NCBI RefSeq assembly: GCF_900143235.1
Contig: NZ_FRDF01000004.1
Location: forward strand, 124,001-188,000
Reading direction: 5' to 3'
Length of the DNA: 64,000 nucleotides
Source: Erythrobacter sanguineus
GTDB lineage: Bacteria > Pseudomonadota > Alphaproteobacteria > Sphingomonadales > Sphingomonadaceae
The translations under genes and the position numbers were made by a program. Under the pieces are notes generated by a model that was given only the letters and a program-made list of their open reading frames with translations, was not told the origin of the DNA and did no database searches. Below are positions 36,544-47,129 of the stretch, piece by piece; the stretch's first letter is position 1, and each line of letters opens with the position of its first letter.

Positions 36544-37845
36544 TCAGCGGCTGATGGCGAGCGCGTTTGCCCCCCGCCGCACCGTTAGCCCTCGCGCCTC
36601 AAGCGCGCCGGCGAGTTCTTCGAGCGTTCCGGCATAGCTTACGCTCATCACCGAGGTGCCGCCGATCGCGGTGCTGGTAACGGCCAGTCCGCGCACGCCC
36701 GCGGTGCCGCGCACCGCGCCAAGTGCAGCATCGAACGCCGCGGCATCGGGGGTGGCGAACTGCACGACAATGGATCGCACTGCTGCCTCGCCGGTTTCGG
36801 CGCCGGTCACCGGCTGGGCTTCAATCCGCGGCGCAACGCCAGCCGCCGCCGCTGCTTCGGCCTCGGCCCGCTCGCGCACCGCGCGGCCAATGTCGATCAG
36901 GCGCGCGATCGCCGGATCGACCTCGCCCGAACCGCCCAGCCGCAAGGTCGGATCGGGCCGCAACTTGCCGCTGACGAGCGCGCCGGTGAAGATACCGTCC
37001 ATCTGCACGACCGCGCGCGCCAGCATCGCAGGCACTTCATCAGGCCCGGCGGCAGTCAGGGTGAAACTTTCAAGCACATGACTATCGGGGCCATAGCGCG
37101 CCGTGAAGGTGGCGTTCACCGGGCCGCCCGGGAACTGGTGGTCGATCCGGGCAAAGGCCATAAGCGCATCGGCCGCGCCATACTGATCCAGCGTGCTGCG
37201 CCACCATGCGCGGCTGTGGCGCCCGGTCTGGCCGAAATTGATCAGCAGCGAATCGCCCCCCGCCCCGCTTGGCCGGATGTAATCGATCCGGCTGGCGCCC
37301 GGATTGAACCCGGCCCAGGCACGCTGCCACGCATTGCGCCGTTCAAATGCGGTATAAGTCCCGCCGCTGACTTCGACCGGGATCAGCAGCATTGGTGCCG
37401 AACGCGAGGCTTGCTGCGCCCCGCCAAGATAGCCACTGGCGCGCTGCCGGTCCAACACCACGCCCAGCGTCGCGATATAGCGTTTGGGGCCCAGCCGCTC
37501 CTGCTCGATCACGATGGCGGAAACGAGGCCGTCAAGCTGGCTGTCGCCGATCTTGGGGCCCTTGATCTTGGCCCACGCCTTGCGCTGCGCCTCGCGCCAG
37601 CCCTTGGCGCGCGCTTCTTCGGCAGAATCGCCAGTGACATCGACGCTGATCCCGCGCACCTCGATATCTGCACTGGCGGCAGTGGGCGCGATGCCGCGAT
37701 CGCCCGCCACCTGCGCCACCAGCGCATAGCCGCCGCCCAGCAAACCGAGCGCCAGCGCCACGCCGCCCAACTGGCGCAGCAGGGCACGAGCCGCCGGGCG
37801 ATCAGGGGCGGCACCGGGGCCGGAAAGGGAGGGAGACACGCTCAT
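36544..37845 (-). CDS. DUF2066-like periplasmic or membrane-anchored protein
   Basis: A 433-residue protein with an N-terminal signal anchor (about 25-47, [23 protein letters not shown]). The central part matches the DUF2066 style: [27 protein letters not shown], a run of mixed alpha/beta with [25 protein letters not shown]. The C-terminal 85 residues form a small ferredoxin-like repeat ([25 protein letters not shown], then [24 protein letters not shown]). Function unknown. It is upstream of hdaA (20 bp) and divergent from purM (69 bp). Confidence 0.7.
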   Translation of the reverse strand: MSVSPSLSGPGAAPDRPAARALLRQLGGVALALGLLGGGYALVAQVAGDRGIAPTAASADIEVRGISVDVTGDSAEEARAKGWREAQRKAWAKIKGPKIGDSQLDGLVSAIVIEQERLGPKRYIATLGVVLDRQRASGYLGGAQQASRSAPMLLIPVEVSGGTYTAFERRNAWQRAWAGFNPGASRIDYIRPSGAGGDSLLINFGQTGRHSRAWWRSTLDQYGAADALMAFARIDHQFPGGPVNATFTARYGPDSHVLESFTLTAAGPDEVPAMLARAVVQMDGIFTGALVSGKLRPDPTLRLGGSGEVDPAIARLIDIGRAVRERAEAEAAAAAGVAPRIEAQPVTGAETGEAAVRSIVVQFATPDAAAFDAALGAVRGTAGVRGLAVTSTAIGGTSVMSVSYAGTLEELAGALEARGLTVRRGANALAISR

Positions 37846-37914
37846 CGGGGAAATCGCGCGCCTTTTGCCCAATGGCGAGTGGAAATCCAAGCACGAAAGG
37901 CTAAAGCGGCGTGC

Positions 37915-39012
37915 ATGAACGGCAAGAACTCCCCTTACACCTATGCCGAAGCCGGCGTATCGATCGCTGCGGGCAATGCCCTTGTGAAAGCCATCGCCCC
38001 GCTGGCCAGGGCCACCGCGCGTCCCGGCGCGACCAGCGAGCTGGGTGGATTCGGCGGGTTTTTCGATCCCAGGGCGGCAGGCTATAACGATCCCCTGCTG
38101 GTCGCGGCGAACGACGGGGTCGGCACCAAACTGAAGCTCGCGATCGAGCATGACCGGCATGATAACGTTGGCATTGATCTGGTCGCCATGTGTGTCAACG
38201 ACCTGATCGTGCAGGGCGCCGAGCCCTTGTTCTTCCTCGATTATTTCGCCACCGGCAAGCTGGAAAACGGCGTTGCCGAGCGGGTGATCGCCGGGATTGC
38301 GGAAGGCTGCAAGATCGCGGGCTGCGCGCTGATCGGCGGCGAAACGGCGGAAATGCCGGGGATGTATGCGCCCGGTGATTACGACCTGGCGGGCTTCTGC
38401 GTCGGCGCGGTCGAGCGCGGAGAGCAGCTTACCGGCGACAAGGTTGCGCCGGGCGATGTGCTGATCGGGCTGGCGTCATCCGGTGTCCATTCCAACGGCT
38501 ATTCGCTGGTGCGCAGGCTGGCGGCGGACAAGGGCTGGAAACTCAACCGTCCCGCCCTGTTCGATCAGGAGCAACTGCTGATCGACGCGCTGATTGCGCC
38601 CACCCGGATTTATGTTTCGAGCCTGCTGCCGCTGATCCGCGACGGCCAGATCAACGCGCTCGCCCATATTACTGGCGGCGGATTGCTGGAAAACATCCCG
38701 CGTATCCTGCCCGATGGCGCACACGCCCATGTCGACGCCGACCTGTGGCCGCAGCCGCGCCTGATGGCGTTCCTGCAAGCGCAGGGGCATATCGAGCCGG
38801 AGGAAATGGCCCGCACCTTCAACTGCGGGGTTGGCATGGTGCTGGCCGTGGCGGCGGACAAGGTTGCGGCGGTCACCCAGCGGCTTGAAGCGGCGGGCGA
38901 AACAGTGTTCGAGGTTGGCCGGATCGAAAGCGGCGACAAGGGCTGCACCGTGCGCGGTTCGGTCGAAACGTGGGCGGCACAAGGCGAATGGAGCGCGACC
39001 CATCTTGGCTGA
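37915..39012 (+). CDS. purM: Phosphoribosylformylglycinamidine cyclo-ligase
   Basis: A 365-residue AIR synthetase, step five of purine synthesis. Signatures are [18 protein letters not shown] at the start, [35 protein letters not shown] and [12 protein letters not shown]. The ATG at 37915 was chosen because the conserved N-terminus begins there. It is coupled to purN: the purN TTG start lies 8 bp inside the purM end. Confidence 0.97.
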   Translation: MNGKNSPYTYAEAGVSIAAGNALVKAIAPLARATARPGATSELGGFGGFFDPRAAGYNDPLLVAANDGVGTKLKLAIEHDRHDNVGIDLVAMCVNDLIVQGAEPLFFLDYFATGKLENGVAERVIAGIAEGCKIAGCALIGGETAEMPGMYAPGDYDLAGFCVGAVERGEQLTGDKVAPGDVLIGLASSGVHSNGYSLVRRLAADKGWKLNRPALFDQEQLLIDALIAPTRIYVSSLLPLIRDGQINALAHITGGGLLENIPRILPDGAHAHVDADLWPQPRLMAFLQAQGHIEPEEMARTFNCGVGMVLAVAADKVAAVTQRLEAAGETVFEVGRIESGDKGCTVRGSVETWAAQGEWSATHLG

Positions 39013-39970
39013 AAAGGCCCGCATCGCCATCCTCATATCGGGTGCCGGCACCAACATGGCCGCGCTGCTCTATGCCAGCCGCATGGCTGACGCGCCCTAT
39101 GAGGTGGTACTGGTCGCCAGCAACGATCCCGCAGCGCCCGGCCTGAAGCTGGCTGGGCTGGAAGGCATCCCCACCTTCGCCCAAGCGCACAAGGGGATGA
39201 CCCGTGCGAGCCATGATGCGGCGATGGAGGCCGCCGTGCTGGAGGCAGGCGCCGATCATATCGTGCTGGCCGGCTATATGCGCATCCTGTCGGATGAATT
39301 CGTGCAGCGCTGGGAGGGTCGGATGCTCAATATCCATCCCTCGCTGCTGCCCAGATACAAGGGGCTGGACACCTTCGCCCGCGCGATCGAGGCCGGGGAC
39401 AGCCATGCCGGAGCGAGCGTGCATCTGGTCACGCCCGATCTCGATTCGGGCGAAGTTCTGGCGCAGGCCCGCGTCGCCATCGCGCCGGGCGAAACGCCCG
39501 CCAGCCTTGCCGAGCGGGTGCGGCTGGCCGAACACCAGCTATTCCCGCGTGCGGTGGCCGATTACGTGTCGCGCTGGCGCAATCCGGCATGGCTGCTGGC
39601 CGCAGTGCGCGCCCGCGCCCTCGCCCTGCCGGAAACCTGCGAGCAGGACAGCTTCGGTTCGGCGGGTTTCCGGGTCGGCACAGGCAAATCGGGCAAATAT
39701 TTCGCCTATTTCTCCGACCGGCCCCACGGCCATGAACGGATCGCGCTGCTGGTCAAGACCAGCGGGATGGACGAACTCCATGCACTGGTCGAGGATCAGC
39801 CGGAGACCTATTTCAAACCCGCCTTCTATGGGCCGAGCGGCTGGGTCGGGCTGACCCTCGACCGGGCTGATCTGGACTGGGGCGATGTCGATGCGTGGCT
39901 GCAAAGAAGCTGGCGCTCTGTCGCGCCCAGACGGTTGACGCGCTTCATGGATGTAGCGGACGAATTCTGA
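39005..39970 (+). CDS. purN: Phosphoribosylglycinamide formyltransferase fused to a YjbR/MmcQ-like domain
   Basis: A 321-residue fusion. Residues 1 to about 190 are a complete formyltransferase: [16 protein letters not shown], an Asn-His-Asp active site represented by [18 protein letters not shown], and [15 protein letters not shown]. Without a stop, residues about 192-321 follow as a YjbR/MmcQ (DUF419) module: [45 protein letters not shown] and [24 protein letters not shown] normal purN ends near residue 190-210. The TTG start lies inside purM. The added domain has a DNA-binding-like fold of unknown role. The gene overlaps the sulfotransferase start by one base. Confidence 0.92.
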   Translation: MAEKARIAILISGAGTNMAALLYASRMADAPYEVVLVASNDPAAPGLKLAGLEGIPTFAQAHKGMTRASHDAAMEAAVLEAGADHIVLAGYMRILSDEFVQRWEGRMLNIHPSLLPRYKGLDTFARAIEAGDSHAGASVHLVTPDLDSGEVLAQARVAIAPGETPASLAERVRLAEHQLFPRAVADYVSRWRNPAWLLAAVRARALALPETCEQDSFGSAGFRVGTGKSGKYFAYFSDRPHGHERIALLVKTSGMDELHALVEDQPETYFKPAFYGPSGWVGLTLDRADLDWGDVDAWLQRSWRSVAPRRLTRFMDVADEF

Positions 39971-41175
39971 TGGCTCCGGCCCGCGATCATCTGCTGGCGC
40001 GCGGGCCACTCGCGCAGCGGGCGAACGACTTCCTCGGCAAGGCGTGGGACAAGGGCTGGTTGCCCCCGCCCAATCTCGATCCAGACGCACTGTGGGCGCT
40101 CGCGGCCAAGCCCTATGGCGCGAAGGCCGAAGCGGCAGAGCAGGGCGGGCGCAGCGCCGAGGACGTTGCCGATTTCCGGGAGCGGCTCACCCGGCTGGTC
40201 GCAGCGGCCCATGCCGAGGCTGATCTCAACCCGCTCGGCACAGCGATGGCCTGGGGGCAATTGTCGCGGGTGGTGAAGAACCGGCTGGCGTTCGGCGCGC
40301 TATGGGCAGATCGGCCCGCCCTTCCCGCCACACCGCTGCCTGCGCCGATCATCGTCATCGGACACATGCGCAGCGGCACCACCCGGATCCACAAGCTGCT
40401 GGCCGCTGACCCCGCGCATTCGCACACCCGCTATTGCGATGCCTATCACCCGGTTCCGGCGCGCTTTGGGATGAACAGGCTCGTCAGCAAGGTCGAACTG
40501 GCGATGCTGGGCGCGATCAATCCGTGGATGCAATCGATCCACCCGATGGCACCCAGCGGCGTGGAGGAGGAGCTGGCATGGCTATCTGCCGCGCTCCACC
40601 ATTCGATTTTCGAATCGCAGTGGCATATCCCCGCTTACAGCGCGTGGAGCGAAGGCCAGGACCCTGCGCCCGTCTACCGCGAGATGCTGCGCATTCTCAG
40701 GACCGACGCTGCACACCGCGGTATCGCCGACCGTCCCCGCGTGCTGAAAGTCCCCGCCTTTGCCGAGGATCTCGCCACGCTGCTCGCCCTGCTGCCCGGG
40801 GCGCGGTTGGTGCTGGCCCAGCGCGAGCCTGAGGCGGTGCTGCGCAGCGCCGTCAGCCTCGCAGCGAACCAGATGGCAATACAGTCCGACGCTTGCGACC
40901 TTGGACAGATCGCCGCGCGCTGGCGGCACAAGATCGCCCTGCGCGAGGAACGGATCACAGGCGCGCTGGCGGGCTGGCAAGGCCCCATCGCGCGGCTGAC
41001 CTTCGATGAACTGAACGCCGATTGGGAAGGTGCGATGGCGCGCTGCTATGCCGATCTGGGGATGATGCTGTCGGCCGACGCGCTGATCGCGATGCACAAG
41101 GTGATGGCAGCAAGCGCCGAAGGCCACCACCACGCCCATGCTGCGCAACTCGCGCGGTTTGCAGAGGCAGAATAA
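39970..41175 (+). CDS. Sulfotransferase family protein
   Basis: A 401-residue cytosolic sulfotransferase-like protein. The PAPS 5'-phosphosulfate loop is IIVIGHMRSGTTRIHKLL near residue 130; a 3'-phosphate region is visible around LAQREPEAVLRSAVSLAA. The roughly 120-residue N-terminal extension is typical of bacterial members, which are often annotated only as sulfotransferases. Acceptor unknown. The start overlaps the purN stop (TGATG), so it is probably read from the purM transcript. Confidence 0.87.
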   Translation: MAPARDHLLARGPLAQRANDFLGKAWDKGWLPPPNLDPDALWALAAKPYGAKAEAAEQGGRSAEDVADFRERLTRLVAAAHAEADLNPLGTAMAWGQLSRVVKNRLAFGALWADRPALPATPLPAPIIVIGHMRSGTTRIHKLLAADPAHSHTRYCDAYHPVPARFGMNRLVSKVELAMLGAINPWMQSIHPMAPSGVEEELAWLSAALHHSIFESQWHIPAYSAWSEGQDPAPVYREMLRILRTDAAHRGIADRPRVLKVPAFAEDLATLLALLPGARLVLAQREPEAVLRSAVSLAANQMAIQSDACDLGQIAARWRHKIALREERITGALAGWQGPIARLTFDELNADWEGAMARCYADLGMMLSADALIAMHKVMAASAEGHHHAHAAQLARFAEAE

Positions 41176-41180
41176 AGCAA

Positions 41181-41208
41181 AAGGGCCGCCCCAGCCGGGA
41201 CGGCCCTT
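41181..41208. terminator. Bidirectional terminator between the sulfotransferase and ndk genes
   Basis: AAGGGCCG (41181-41188) / CGGCCCTT (41201-41208), a perfect 8-bp stem with a 12-base loop. It serves the two converging genes; the T runs are short. Confidence 0.7.
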
Positions 41209-41229
41209 GGCATCGCAAGCGGCGAAAAA

Positions 41230-41652
41230 TCAGCCGACGATTTCGTCTTCGTTGAAGAAGAACGCGATTTCGATCGCGGCATTTTCTTCGCTGTCCGAAC
41301 CGTGGACGGTGTTTTCACCGATCGACAGGGCCAGTTCCTTGCGGATCGTGCCGGGGGCAGCATCAGCCGGGTTGGTCGCGCCCATGATGTCGCGGTTGCG
41401 GGTCACGGCGTCTTCGCCTTCGAGAACCTGCACCACCACCGGCTCGCTCATCATGAAATCGACGAGTTCCCCGAAGAAGGGACGCTCGCGGTGGACGCCG
41501 TAAAAGCCTTCGGCCTGTTCGCGGGTCATGTGGATTCGCTTGGAAGCGACAACGCGCAGACCGGCGTCTTCCAGCATCTTGGTGACCGCGCCGGTCAGGT
41601 TGCGGCGGGTGGCATCGGGCTTGATGATCGAAAAGGTGCGGGTAACCGCCAT
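41230..41652 (-). CDS. ndk: Nucleoside diphosphate kinase
   Basis: A 140-residue NDP kinase that balances nucleoside triphosphates by a phospho-histidine intermediate. The start [14 protein letters not shown], the R-rich nucleotide site and the active-site His117 (ENTVHGSDS) are all present and the length is standard. It is transcribed after pepA, DUF2256, holC and the lipoprotein genes on the same strand, though the 146-bp gap suggests its own promoter. Confidence 0.98.
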   Translation of the reverse strand: MAVTRTFSIIKPDATRRNLTGAVTKMLEDAGLRVVASKRIHMTREQAEGFYGVHRERPFFGELVDFMMSEPVVVQVLEGEDAVTRNRDIMGATNPADAAPGTIRKELALSIGENTVHGSDSEENAAIEIAFFFNEDEIVG

Positions 41653-41798
41653 GGTATGAGTGTCCTTGAAAGGCAGCGGGGTGGCTGCACGGGGGAAATC
41701 CCGCCCGGCATCGCGGGACAGGTAAATTGCGCCGCGCCCCTAGCCCCGGGCGGGCGCGGTTTCAAGTCCCATCAACTGGCAGCCGCCAGCCACGCCGT

Positions 41799-42320
41799 TC
41801 AGCCCGCCTTGCTGCCGATGATCAACTGGCCGGTGGTGGCATCACCTTCATTGGGATTGGCGGTGACCGACAGGGTCGATCCGTCGCGCTTGCGCTCGCC
41901 CCCGATCATCAGGCTGCCATTCATGTTGGCGTCGATCTGGATGTCGAAACCGGCCTGCTCGGCCTGCTTGCGGAAATGCGCGATCACCTTGTCGGCAGCG
42001 TCGCCGGTTTCGAACATCACCATCGTGCCCTTGCCGTCGGGCTGGTTGACGACCGTGTTGGTAAGGACCTTGGCACCGGGATAGAGGCTGAAGCCGTCGG
42101 GCAGATCGACCGGTACATCCGTGCCCGATCGCAAGGTGGCGGTGCCATCCGCGCTCTTGACCGTCATCGAGGTTTCGCCGCTGTCCTTGTCGATGGAATA
42201 TTCGGCGGTTTCGCCGTCATCAGTCGTGAATTCCCCCGAGGTTTCCGAACCGCAAGCCGTCAGCATCAACGCCGTGCCGCCAGCCATAACCCCAGCCATA
42301 ACCAGTGCCGAAATGCGCAT
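41799..42320 (-). CDS. Hypothetical lipoprotein
   Basis: A 173-residue protein with a lipoprotein signal (MRISALVMAGVMAGGTALMLTAC, lipobox LTAC, Cys23). An acidic low-complexity stretch (SGEFTTDDGETAEYSIDKDSGE) follows, then a domain with DLPDGFSLYPGAKVLTNTVV and VIAHFRKQAEQAGFDIQ. The last region resembles small membrane-anchored domains of unknown function in sphingomonads. No function can be assigned. Confidence 0.75.
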   Translation of the reverse strand: MRISALVMAGVMAGGTALMLTACGSETSGEFTTDDGETAEYSIDKDSGETSMTVKSADGTATLRSGTDVPVDLPDGFSLYPGAKVLTNTVVNQPDGKGTMVMFETGDAADKVIAHFRKQAEQAGFDIQIDANMNGSLMIGGERKRDGSTLSVTANPNEGDATTGQLIIGSKAG

Positions 42321-42383
42321 TTTCTCTCTCCCCAGTCACATCCGGCGCGCAGCATTCCCCATCGGCACGCTTGCGGCAAGCCT

Positions 42384-42824
42384 TCAGCCCTTTTTCACCC
42401 AGCGCCCGTCTTCCTGCGCGAAATAGGCGCGTTCGATATCGGCGCGGCCATCCTGTGCGCGCCACGCCTGCCGCGCTTCGGGCGCAGCCTCCGGTGGGAA
42501 CAACAGAAAGACGCGGGCAAACCCTTCGCTGTCCCGGTAAACGCCATCGGCAAGGATCAGGTGACTGGCACCATTGGGAGCCGCAAGATCGCCCGACAGC
42601 AGGATCGGCTGACGCTCGGCCCCCGGCGCCTCCGCCTCGCCATTGGCAAGGAAGCTTTCCGGGCCGGCCTGCCACAATTCGCGCGAAATCGCGGCGCGCT
42701 GCTGCGCCTCGGCGGTGACCACCAGCACGCGCTCGCCCTCGCCCAGCACACGCCTGGTGATCAGCGCGACGACCTTCTCAAGCGGGTCACGGGTGTATTG
42801 CCAGAAATCGAGCTTTTGTGTCAT
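42384..42824 (-). CDS. holC: DNA polymerase III subunit chi
   Basis: A 146-residue chi subunit: start LDFWQYTRDPLEKVVALITRRVLGEGERVLVVTAE, middle FLANGEAEAPGAERQPILLS, and end YFAQEDGRWVKKG. Chi links the clamp loader to SSB. The DUF2256 micro-gene and pepA lie just upstream on the same strand; a pepA-holC pair is common in proteobacteria. Length is normal. Confidence 0.9.
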   Translation of the reverse strand: MTQKLDFWQYTRDPLEKVVALITRRVLGEGERVLVVTAEAQQRAAISRELWQAGPESFLANGEAEAPGAERQPILLSGDLAAPNGASHLILADGVYRDSEGFARVFLLFPPEAAPEARQAWRAQDGRADIERAYFAQEDGRWVKKG

Positions 42825-42873
42825 CCTATCCTACCGCTTCGCTACGTGAGGAGGGGATGAGTGATTGACGATC

Positions 42874-43014
<141 letters not shown>

Positions 43015-43038
43015 CTTGGGGATGAAACGTCTCCCCGA

Positions 43039-44499
43039 TCAGCCTTCCACGACATCCCGCACGAACTGATCGAGCAGGCGCACCCCGTAACCGGTTGCGC
43101 CCTTGTCCCATGAATGACCGGGCTTTGATGCCCACACCATCCCGGCGATATCGAGGTGCGCCCAAGGCGTGCCGTTCTTCACGAACCGTTGCAGGAACTG
43201 CGCGGCGGTGATCGATCCGGCCTCGCGCGGGCCGACATTCTTGATGTCTGCAACGGGCGAATCGATCAGCTTGTCGTAATTGGCGCCAAGCGGCATCCGC
43301 CACAGCTTGTCGCCCGTGGCCTTGCCCGCTGCCGTCAACTGGTCGGCCAGCAGATCGTCATTGGCGAACATGCCGCCATATTCATTGCCCAGCGCAATGA
43401 TCATCGCGCCGGTCAGCGTGGCAAGATCGACGATCCGGGCCGGCGCATATTCTTCCTGCGCCCAATGCAAGGCATCGCATAGCACCAGCCGCCCTTCGGC
43501 ATCGGTGTTGAGCACTTCGACCGTCTGCCCGCTCATGGTGGTGACGATGTCGCCGGGGCGCTGCGCCTTGCCGTCGGGCATGTTTTCGACCAGGCCCATC
43601 ACGCCGATCACGTTGGCCCTGGCCTTGCGCGAGGCGAGCGCCAGCATCGTGCCTGCCACCGCGCCCGCACCGCCCATGTCCCACTTCATGTCTTCCATGC
43701 CCGGCGGCGGCTTGAGCGAGATCCCGCCGGTATCAAAGGTGACACCCTTGCCGACGAACACGGTCGGCTTGTCATCCCCCCCGCCGCCGTTCCAGCGGAT
43801 CGCCAGCAGCTTCGATTCATGCTCGGAACCCTTGCCCACGCCGATCAGCGCGCCCATGCCGAGCGCCTCCATATCCGGTTCGCCCAGCACCGTGATTTCC
43901 ACCCCGGTGCCGGCGAAGGCTTCCTCGCAGGCGGCCACGAAGGTGGCGGGGTAAATGATGTTGGCCGGTTCCGTCACAAGCGAGCGGGCGAATTCCACGC
44001 CCTTGGCCAGCGCAGCCTCACGCTCCCACACAGCTTCGGTCCCGCCGGGCGCGTTGATCACATGGATGGTGGCGAGCGATGGCCGCTTGTCGGCAGCCAG
44101 TTTGGTGCGATACTTGTCATGCCGCCAGCCGCGCAGGCGCAGACCGAGCAGCACCGCAGCGGCATCATCGGCCGAAAGCCCGGCCTGCCCCAGATCGAGC
44201 ACCATCGCAGCTTCGCCAGAAACCAGGTATTTGCCGGTCAGGGCAGCGCCCGCGCGTTCCAGATGCAGCTTGCGTTCGGCCGCCCCTGCCTCGCCCGCGC
44301 CAGCCAGCGCGATCCGCCGCAGCGTTCCGCCGTCGCTGGCAAAACCTTCGAACACCTGCCCGACTCGTCCGGAGAAACGCGCGGCAGCCGCACCTTCGGT
44401 CAGCGCCGCATCAAGCCCGGTCAGGGGCGAACCCTGGTTCACGATCCGGGCGTGAAGGCGGACTGCGGAGGGCGGCGTGGCGGTAAAAAGGATCTGCAT
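43039..44499 (-). CDS. pepA: Leucyl aminopeptidase (M17 family)
   Basis: A 486-residue aminopeptidase with the M17 signature NTDAEGRLVLCDAL and metal ligands in VGKGVTFDTGGISLKP and MKWDMGGAGA. It releases N-terminal residues from peptides in the cytoplasm; PepA of E. coli also binds DNA. The ATG of MQILFTATPP was chosen because the upstream frame is not conserved. It is divergent from lptD and is followed by the DUF2256 and holC genes. Confidence 0.96.
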   Translation of the reverse strand: MQILFTATPPSAVRLHARIVNQGSPLTGLDAALTEGAAAARFSGRVGQVFEGFASDGGTLRRIALAGAGEAGAAERKLHLERAGAALTGKYLVSGEAAMVLDLGQAGLSADDAAAVLLGLRLRGWRHDKYRTKLAADKRPSLATIHVINAPGGTEAVWEREAALAKGVEFARSLVTEPANIIYPATFVAACEEAFAGTGVEITVLGEPDMEALGMGALIGVGKGSEHESKLLAIRWNGGGGDDKPTVFVGKGVTFDTGGISLKPPPGMEDMKWDMGGAGAVAGTMLALASRKARANVIGVMGLVENMPDGKAQRPGDIVTTMSGQTVEVLNTDAEGRLVLCDALHWAQEEYAPARIVDLATLTGAMIIALGNEYGGMFANDDLLADQLTAAGKATGDKLWRMPLGANYDKLIDSPVADIKNVGPREAGSITAAQFLQRFVKNGTPWAHLDIAGMVWASKPGHSWDKGATGYGVRLLDQFVRDVVEG

Positions 44500-44647
44500 G
44501 GGGTCTCCGCAAGGATAGGAAAAGCGCCGGAGGCAAAGGCGCGGTCGCCCGGCGCTGGCAGGGTCTGACCCGCACCTGCCGGAAACGGCGCGCGCAACGC
44601 CGCAAACCAGATTGCGATTAAGCGCGAGCGGTGCAATAGGCAAGGCC

Positions 44648-46945
44648 ATGTCGGGAGGCTCCACGAATGGATCGCGCATCGCCGCGTCCCCAGGCTTGCG
44701 TCCCCCGGCGCGGGCCGCTGCCCTGTGCGCCCTGCTTGCGCTGGCCTTCGCAGCCGCGCCCGCTGCGCTGGCCGCACAGGACAAAGCCGTGCCAACAGGC
44801 CCGCCAGAGCAAACCCCGACCGAAACCGAAACCGAAACCGCGCGGGCGATCGATTTCGAGGCCGAGCAACTGGCCTATGACCGCGAAGTCGACACCGTCA
44901 TCGCTCTCGGCAATGTCATCCTGCGCTCGGACGACCGCTCGGTGCGGGCCGATCAGGTCAGCTGGGATCGCCGCACGGGGAACATCATCGCCACCGGCAA
45001 CATCCGGCTGGTGGACGAGGCCGGCAACCAGCTCTTCACCGACCAGATCGAACTGAGCGAGACCTTCGAAGCCGGGGCCATGGCCGAATTGCTGATCGCC
45101 CTGCGCGCCGGGGGACGGCTCGCCGCGCGCTCGGCGCAGCGCGATGAAAGTGGCATCGCGGTGCTGACTGATGCCGCCTACACCGCCTGCGCCGTGACCG
45201 ATGCCGAGGGCTGTGCCAAGAATCCGAGCTGGCGCATCACCGCCAAGCGCGTGACCTTTGATCAGGAGACACAGCGCATACGGTTTACCGGCGCGATGCT
45301 GGAACTGTTCGGGGCGCGCATCCTGCCACTGCCCGGTCTTGCGCTGCGCACCGACGGCAAGGCCGAATCCGGCTTTCTCGTTCCCGATTTCCGGGTCAGC
45401 CAGGTCAACGGGCTGGAGATGAGCGGGGAATATTACTGGCGGCTTGGCGACAACCGCGATCTGACGCTGGGCGCCTATGTGTTCTCCAACGTCGCGCCGA
45501 TGGCGAGCGCCAAGTGGCGGCATCTGACCGACAAGGGTGCCTATCAGGTCACAGGCTATCTTACCGCCAGCGACCGCCTTACCGATTTCACCGGTGCGGC
45601 AGGGTTTCAGAATGAACCGCGCGGCTACATCGAAGGCAACGGGCGGTTCCAGTTCTCGCCCGAATGGAGCCTCACCAGCTCGATCCGCCTTGCCACGGAC
45701 CGCACCTTCCTGCGCCGCTACGATCTCAGCCGCGATGACCGGCTGCGCTCGACCATCAATCTCGAACGGATCACCGACAAATCCTATTTCTCGCTTGCCG
45801 GCTGGGCCACGCAGACGCTGCGGATCAATGCCCAACAGGGGCAGATCCCGCTGGCCCTGCCCGCGCTCGATTTCCGCCAGATTGTCGCCGACCCGGTGCT
45901 GGGCGGCGAGGTTGAATTGCAGGTCAATTCGCTCGCGCTGCTGCGCAATGACGGGCAGGATACCCAGCGCGCCTTTGCCGGGGCGAAATGGGATCTGCGC
46001 CGCCTGACCGGCCTTGGTCAGGTGGTGACCATGACCGCGCTGGTGCGCGGCGATGTCTACAATACCGACAATATTCTGGCGACCACCACCCCGACCTATC
46101 GCGGGACCGAGGGGTGGACAACGCGCGGCATTGCCACCGCCGCGATCGACATCGAATGGCCGTTTGCGGGCGAGGCTTTCGGCGGCACGCAGGTCCTGAA
46201 GCCGCGCGTTCAGATCGTTGCCAGCCCCAAGCTCACCAATCTTGCCGTGCCCAACGAGGATGCGCGCGCGATCGATCTTGAGGATTCGAACCTTTTCGCC
46301 CTCAACCGCTTTCCCGGCTATGATCGGGTCGAAGACGGGACCCGCATCACCTGGGGCGTCGATTGGGAATTGCAGCGCCCCGGCTGGCGCGTGTCGACCA
46401 CCATCGGCCAATCCTACCGCTTCGATGATCCCGAAGATCAGATCTTCCCGGTCGGCACCGGCCTGTCTGAACGCGTATCCGATTTCGTCGGGCGCACCCA
46501 GATCCGCTATCGCAATTTTCTCAATCTGACCCACCGCTTCCGGCTCGACAAGGACGACCTTGCGATCCGCCGCAATGAAATCGACGCGGCCATCGGATCA
46601 CGCCGCACCTATGTCGAGATCGGCTACCTGCGCCTCAACCGTGATATCCAGACGGTGGAGGATCTGCGTGACCGCGAGGAATTGCGCGCCGCTGCGCGAA
46701 TCGCCTTCGGGCGCAAATGGTCGATGTTCGGGTCGGGCGTGTTCAACCTGACCAATGCCGATGAAGACCCGGTTTTCCAGCCCGACGGTTTCGAGCCGAT
46801 CCGCACACGGCTCGGGATCGCCTATCAGGACGACTGCATCGAATTCGGCGCGACCTGGCGGCGCGATTTCATCACCGCAGGCGATGCTGCGCGCGGCAAC
46901 ACATTCCAGCTGTTCTTCGCCTTGCGGAACCTCGGCTTCCGCTAG
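44648..46945 (+). CDS. lptD: LPS-assembly protein LptD
   Basis: A 765-residue outer-membrane protein that inserts lipopolysaccharide. A signal peptide (about 20-40, ending ALAAQ) leads into an OstA-like jellyroll (AIDFEAEQLAYDREVDTVIALGNVILRSDDRSVRADQVSW, about 55-170). The long LptD barrel follows and ends in LFFALRNLGFR. The cysteines (CAVTDAEGC near residue 180, and Cys in DDCIEFG near the end) could form the usual disulfides. The ATG at 44648 was preferred to a TTG 12 codons upstream. It heads the classic lptD-surA-pdxA-rsmA group. Confidence 0.95.
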   Translation: MSGGSTNGSRIAASPGLRPPARAAALCALLALAFAAAPAALAAQDKAVPTGPPEQTPTETETETARAIDFEAEQLAYDREVDTVIALGNVILRSDDRSVRADQVSWDRRTGNIIATGNIRLVDEAGNQLFTDQIELSETFEAGAMAELLIALRAGGRLAARSAQRDESGIAVLTDAAYTACAVTDAEGCAKNPSWRITAKRVTFDQETQRIRFTGAMLELFGARILPLPGLALRTDGKAESGFLVPDFRVSQVNGLEMSGEYYWRLGDNRDLTLGAYVFSNVAPMASAKWRHLTDKGAYQVTGYLTASDRLTDFTGAAGFQNEPRGYIEGNGRFQFSPEWSLTSSIRLATDRTFLRRYDLSRDDRLRSTINLERITDKSYFSLAGWATQTLRINAQQGQIPLALPALDFRQIVADPVLGGEVELQVNSLALLRNDGQDTQRAFAGAKWDLRRLTGLGQVVTMTALVRGDVYNTDNILATTTPTYRGTEGWTTRGIATAAIDIEWPFAGEAFGGTQVLKPRVQIVASPKLTNLAVPNEDARAIDLEDSNLFALNRFPGYDRVEDGTRITWGVDWELQRPGWRVSTTIGQSYRFDDPEDQIFPVGTGLSERVSDFVGRTQIRYRNFLNLTHRFRLDKDDLAIRRNEIDAAIGSRRTYVEIGYLRLNRDIQTVEDLRDREELRAAARIAFGRKWSMFGSGVFNLTNADEDPVFQPDGFEPIRTRLGIAYQDDCIEFGATWRRDFITAGDAARGNTFQLFFALRNLGFR

Positions 46946-47129
46946 GTGCCCAGCGAATTGGCAGCGCCGACAAATCGGGCTAAGGGGCAGGCCAAGGCGC
47001 AAGCTCGCCCGACCCTCGCGGGACAGGGTCAGACTCAGCTTGCGTTCAGCCATGCCAACGCATGGGCCGGAGTTATCGCGTGAGGGGTCGCGCAGGAATT
47101 CGCATAATGGCGGGATTGAACGAGTGAAA

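Noticed and set aside
46994..47020. Small inverted repeat between lptD and surA as a terminator
   Set aside because: The GACCCT/AGGGTC stem is short and has no T run; lptD and surA may still be co-transcribed.
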